The translations under genes and the position numbers were made by a program. Positions 63,683 to 64,000 of a DNA stretch of 64,000 nt are shown one piece after another. The stretch is from Gammaproteobacteria bacterium. GTDB lineage: Bacteria; Pseudomonadota; Gammaproteobacteria; Pseudomonadales; Azotimanducaceae. The notes under the pieces were generated by a model. It ran no database searches, was not told the origin of the DNA, and was given only the letters and a program-made list of their open reading frames with translations. Positions within the stretch are counted from its first letter, which is position 1, and each line of letters starts with the position of its first letter. The stretch covers positions 30,726 to 94,725 of the forward strand of contig DUBB01000035.1 in the NCBI GenBank assembly GCA_012960535.1. Reading direction: 5' to 3'.

Positions 63683-64000
63683 TCAGTCCGACCGGGCCAT
63701 TGTCCTGTCAGCCCAGACTTTGGGTAAGAAATAAGCCAGGCTTGCAGCCCTGGTAAGATAGTAAATCATGAGTGCAGCCCAAAGGCCATTGTTTGCAAAG
63801 GTATCGACTAAAAGCCAACAGGCCACCAGAAAAACACCGAGAGAGAATATCATTGCCTGGCGCATTTCCCGAGTGAGCGCTGCGCCAATAAATATGCCGT
63901 CGAGGAGGTAGGATGCGACCGAAATAACCGGCGCGACAATAATCCAGCCGGCAAATACATTAGCGGTATTTACCACTTCTTCATTAGATGTCAGCAGGCT
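63683..64000 (-). CDS. MATE-family exporter, C-terminal part (5' end cut by window)
   Basis: The frame is open to the right edge of the window in phase, giving 105 residues and a stop at 63683. It contains the last helices of a MATE/DinF-type Na+ or H+ antiporter: ISVASYLLDGIFIGAALTREMRQ, IFSLGVFLVACWLL and LWAALMIYYLTRAASL. The full protein would be about 440-460 residues. Its gene is oriented towards the LLM gene and probably precedes it in one transcript. Confidence 0.85.
   Translation of the reverse strand, partial: SLLTSNEEVVNTANVFAGWIIVAPVISVASYLLDGIFIGAALTREMRQAMIFSLGVFLVACWLLVDTFANNGLWAALMIYYLTRAASLAYFLPKVWADRTMARSD

Overview
The window reads as chromosomal DNA of a Gram-negative bacterium, most likely a marine or aquatic gammaproteobacterium. 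Supporting signs are a moderate GC content, an RND efflux pump with its periplasmic adaptor, a TolC-type channel, lipoprotein signals, a FadR-type regulator facing TGGTNNNACCA operators, and a rich set of lipid/sterol-type catabolic enzymes (SDRs, crotonase, MaoC, flavin monooxygenases, sulfatases, epoxide hydrolase). No rRNA, tRNA, phage or CRISPR locus was seen. The lineage below class level is inference.

Layout. 1-7 kb: a Qnr-like pentapeptide-repeat protein cut by the window edge, a methyltransferase, a serine hydrolase carrying dockerin-like repeats, a fatty-acid desaturase behind a four-copy 14-bp tandem repeat, a metallophosphoesterase and a Lin0512-family protein. 7-14 kb: a lipoprotein M16 zinc peptidase, an SDR, a secreted TPR protein and a MaoC hydratase. 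14.3-15.5 kb: a dead IS3-family element with recognisable ends. 15.6-24.0 kb: a same-strand catabolic run (M50-like membrane protein, crotonase, LLM flavin enzyme, acetoacetate-decarboxylase-like protein, SDR, alkylsulfatase-like protein with a damaged zinc site, arylsulfatase). 24.0-29.0 kb: an epoxide hydrolase, divergent from an S9 peptidase followed by a two-gene UGSC selenoprotein module whose first gene has an in-frame TGA exactly at the UGSC position.

29-36 kb: two MFS transporters, a PHP-type lipoprotein, an SDR, a zinc alcohol dehydrogenase and an acyltransferase. 36.4-43.1 kb: a 1221-residue secreted TPR-CHAT protein next to a TolC-family channel and an Hsp70-like protein. 43-50 kb: an AhpD-like protein, an alpha/beta hydrolase, and a regulator-adaptor-RND operon preceded by five tandem FadR-type operators at an exact 14-bp period. 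50.6-54.1 kb: a tight operon of an acyl-CoA-dehydrogenase-like flavin enzyme, LLM enzyme, nitroreductase and a cis-prenyltransferase. 54-64 kb: a decayed FHA-GGDEF gene, membrane-lipid genes, two MFS exporters, a decayed GAF-histidine kinase, a third LLM enzyme and the C-terminus of a MATE exporter.

The strongest points for follow-up are the selenoprotein module (27393-28990), which conventional gene calling would split in two, and the operator array at 50047-50113. Both signalling genes near the right end (GGDEF and histidine kinase) are broken, which suggests local loss of a regulatory function.
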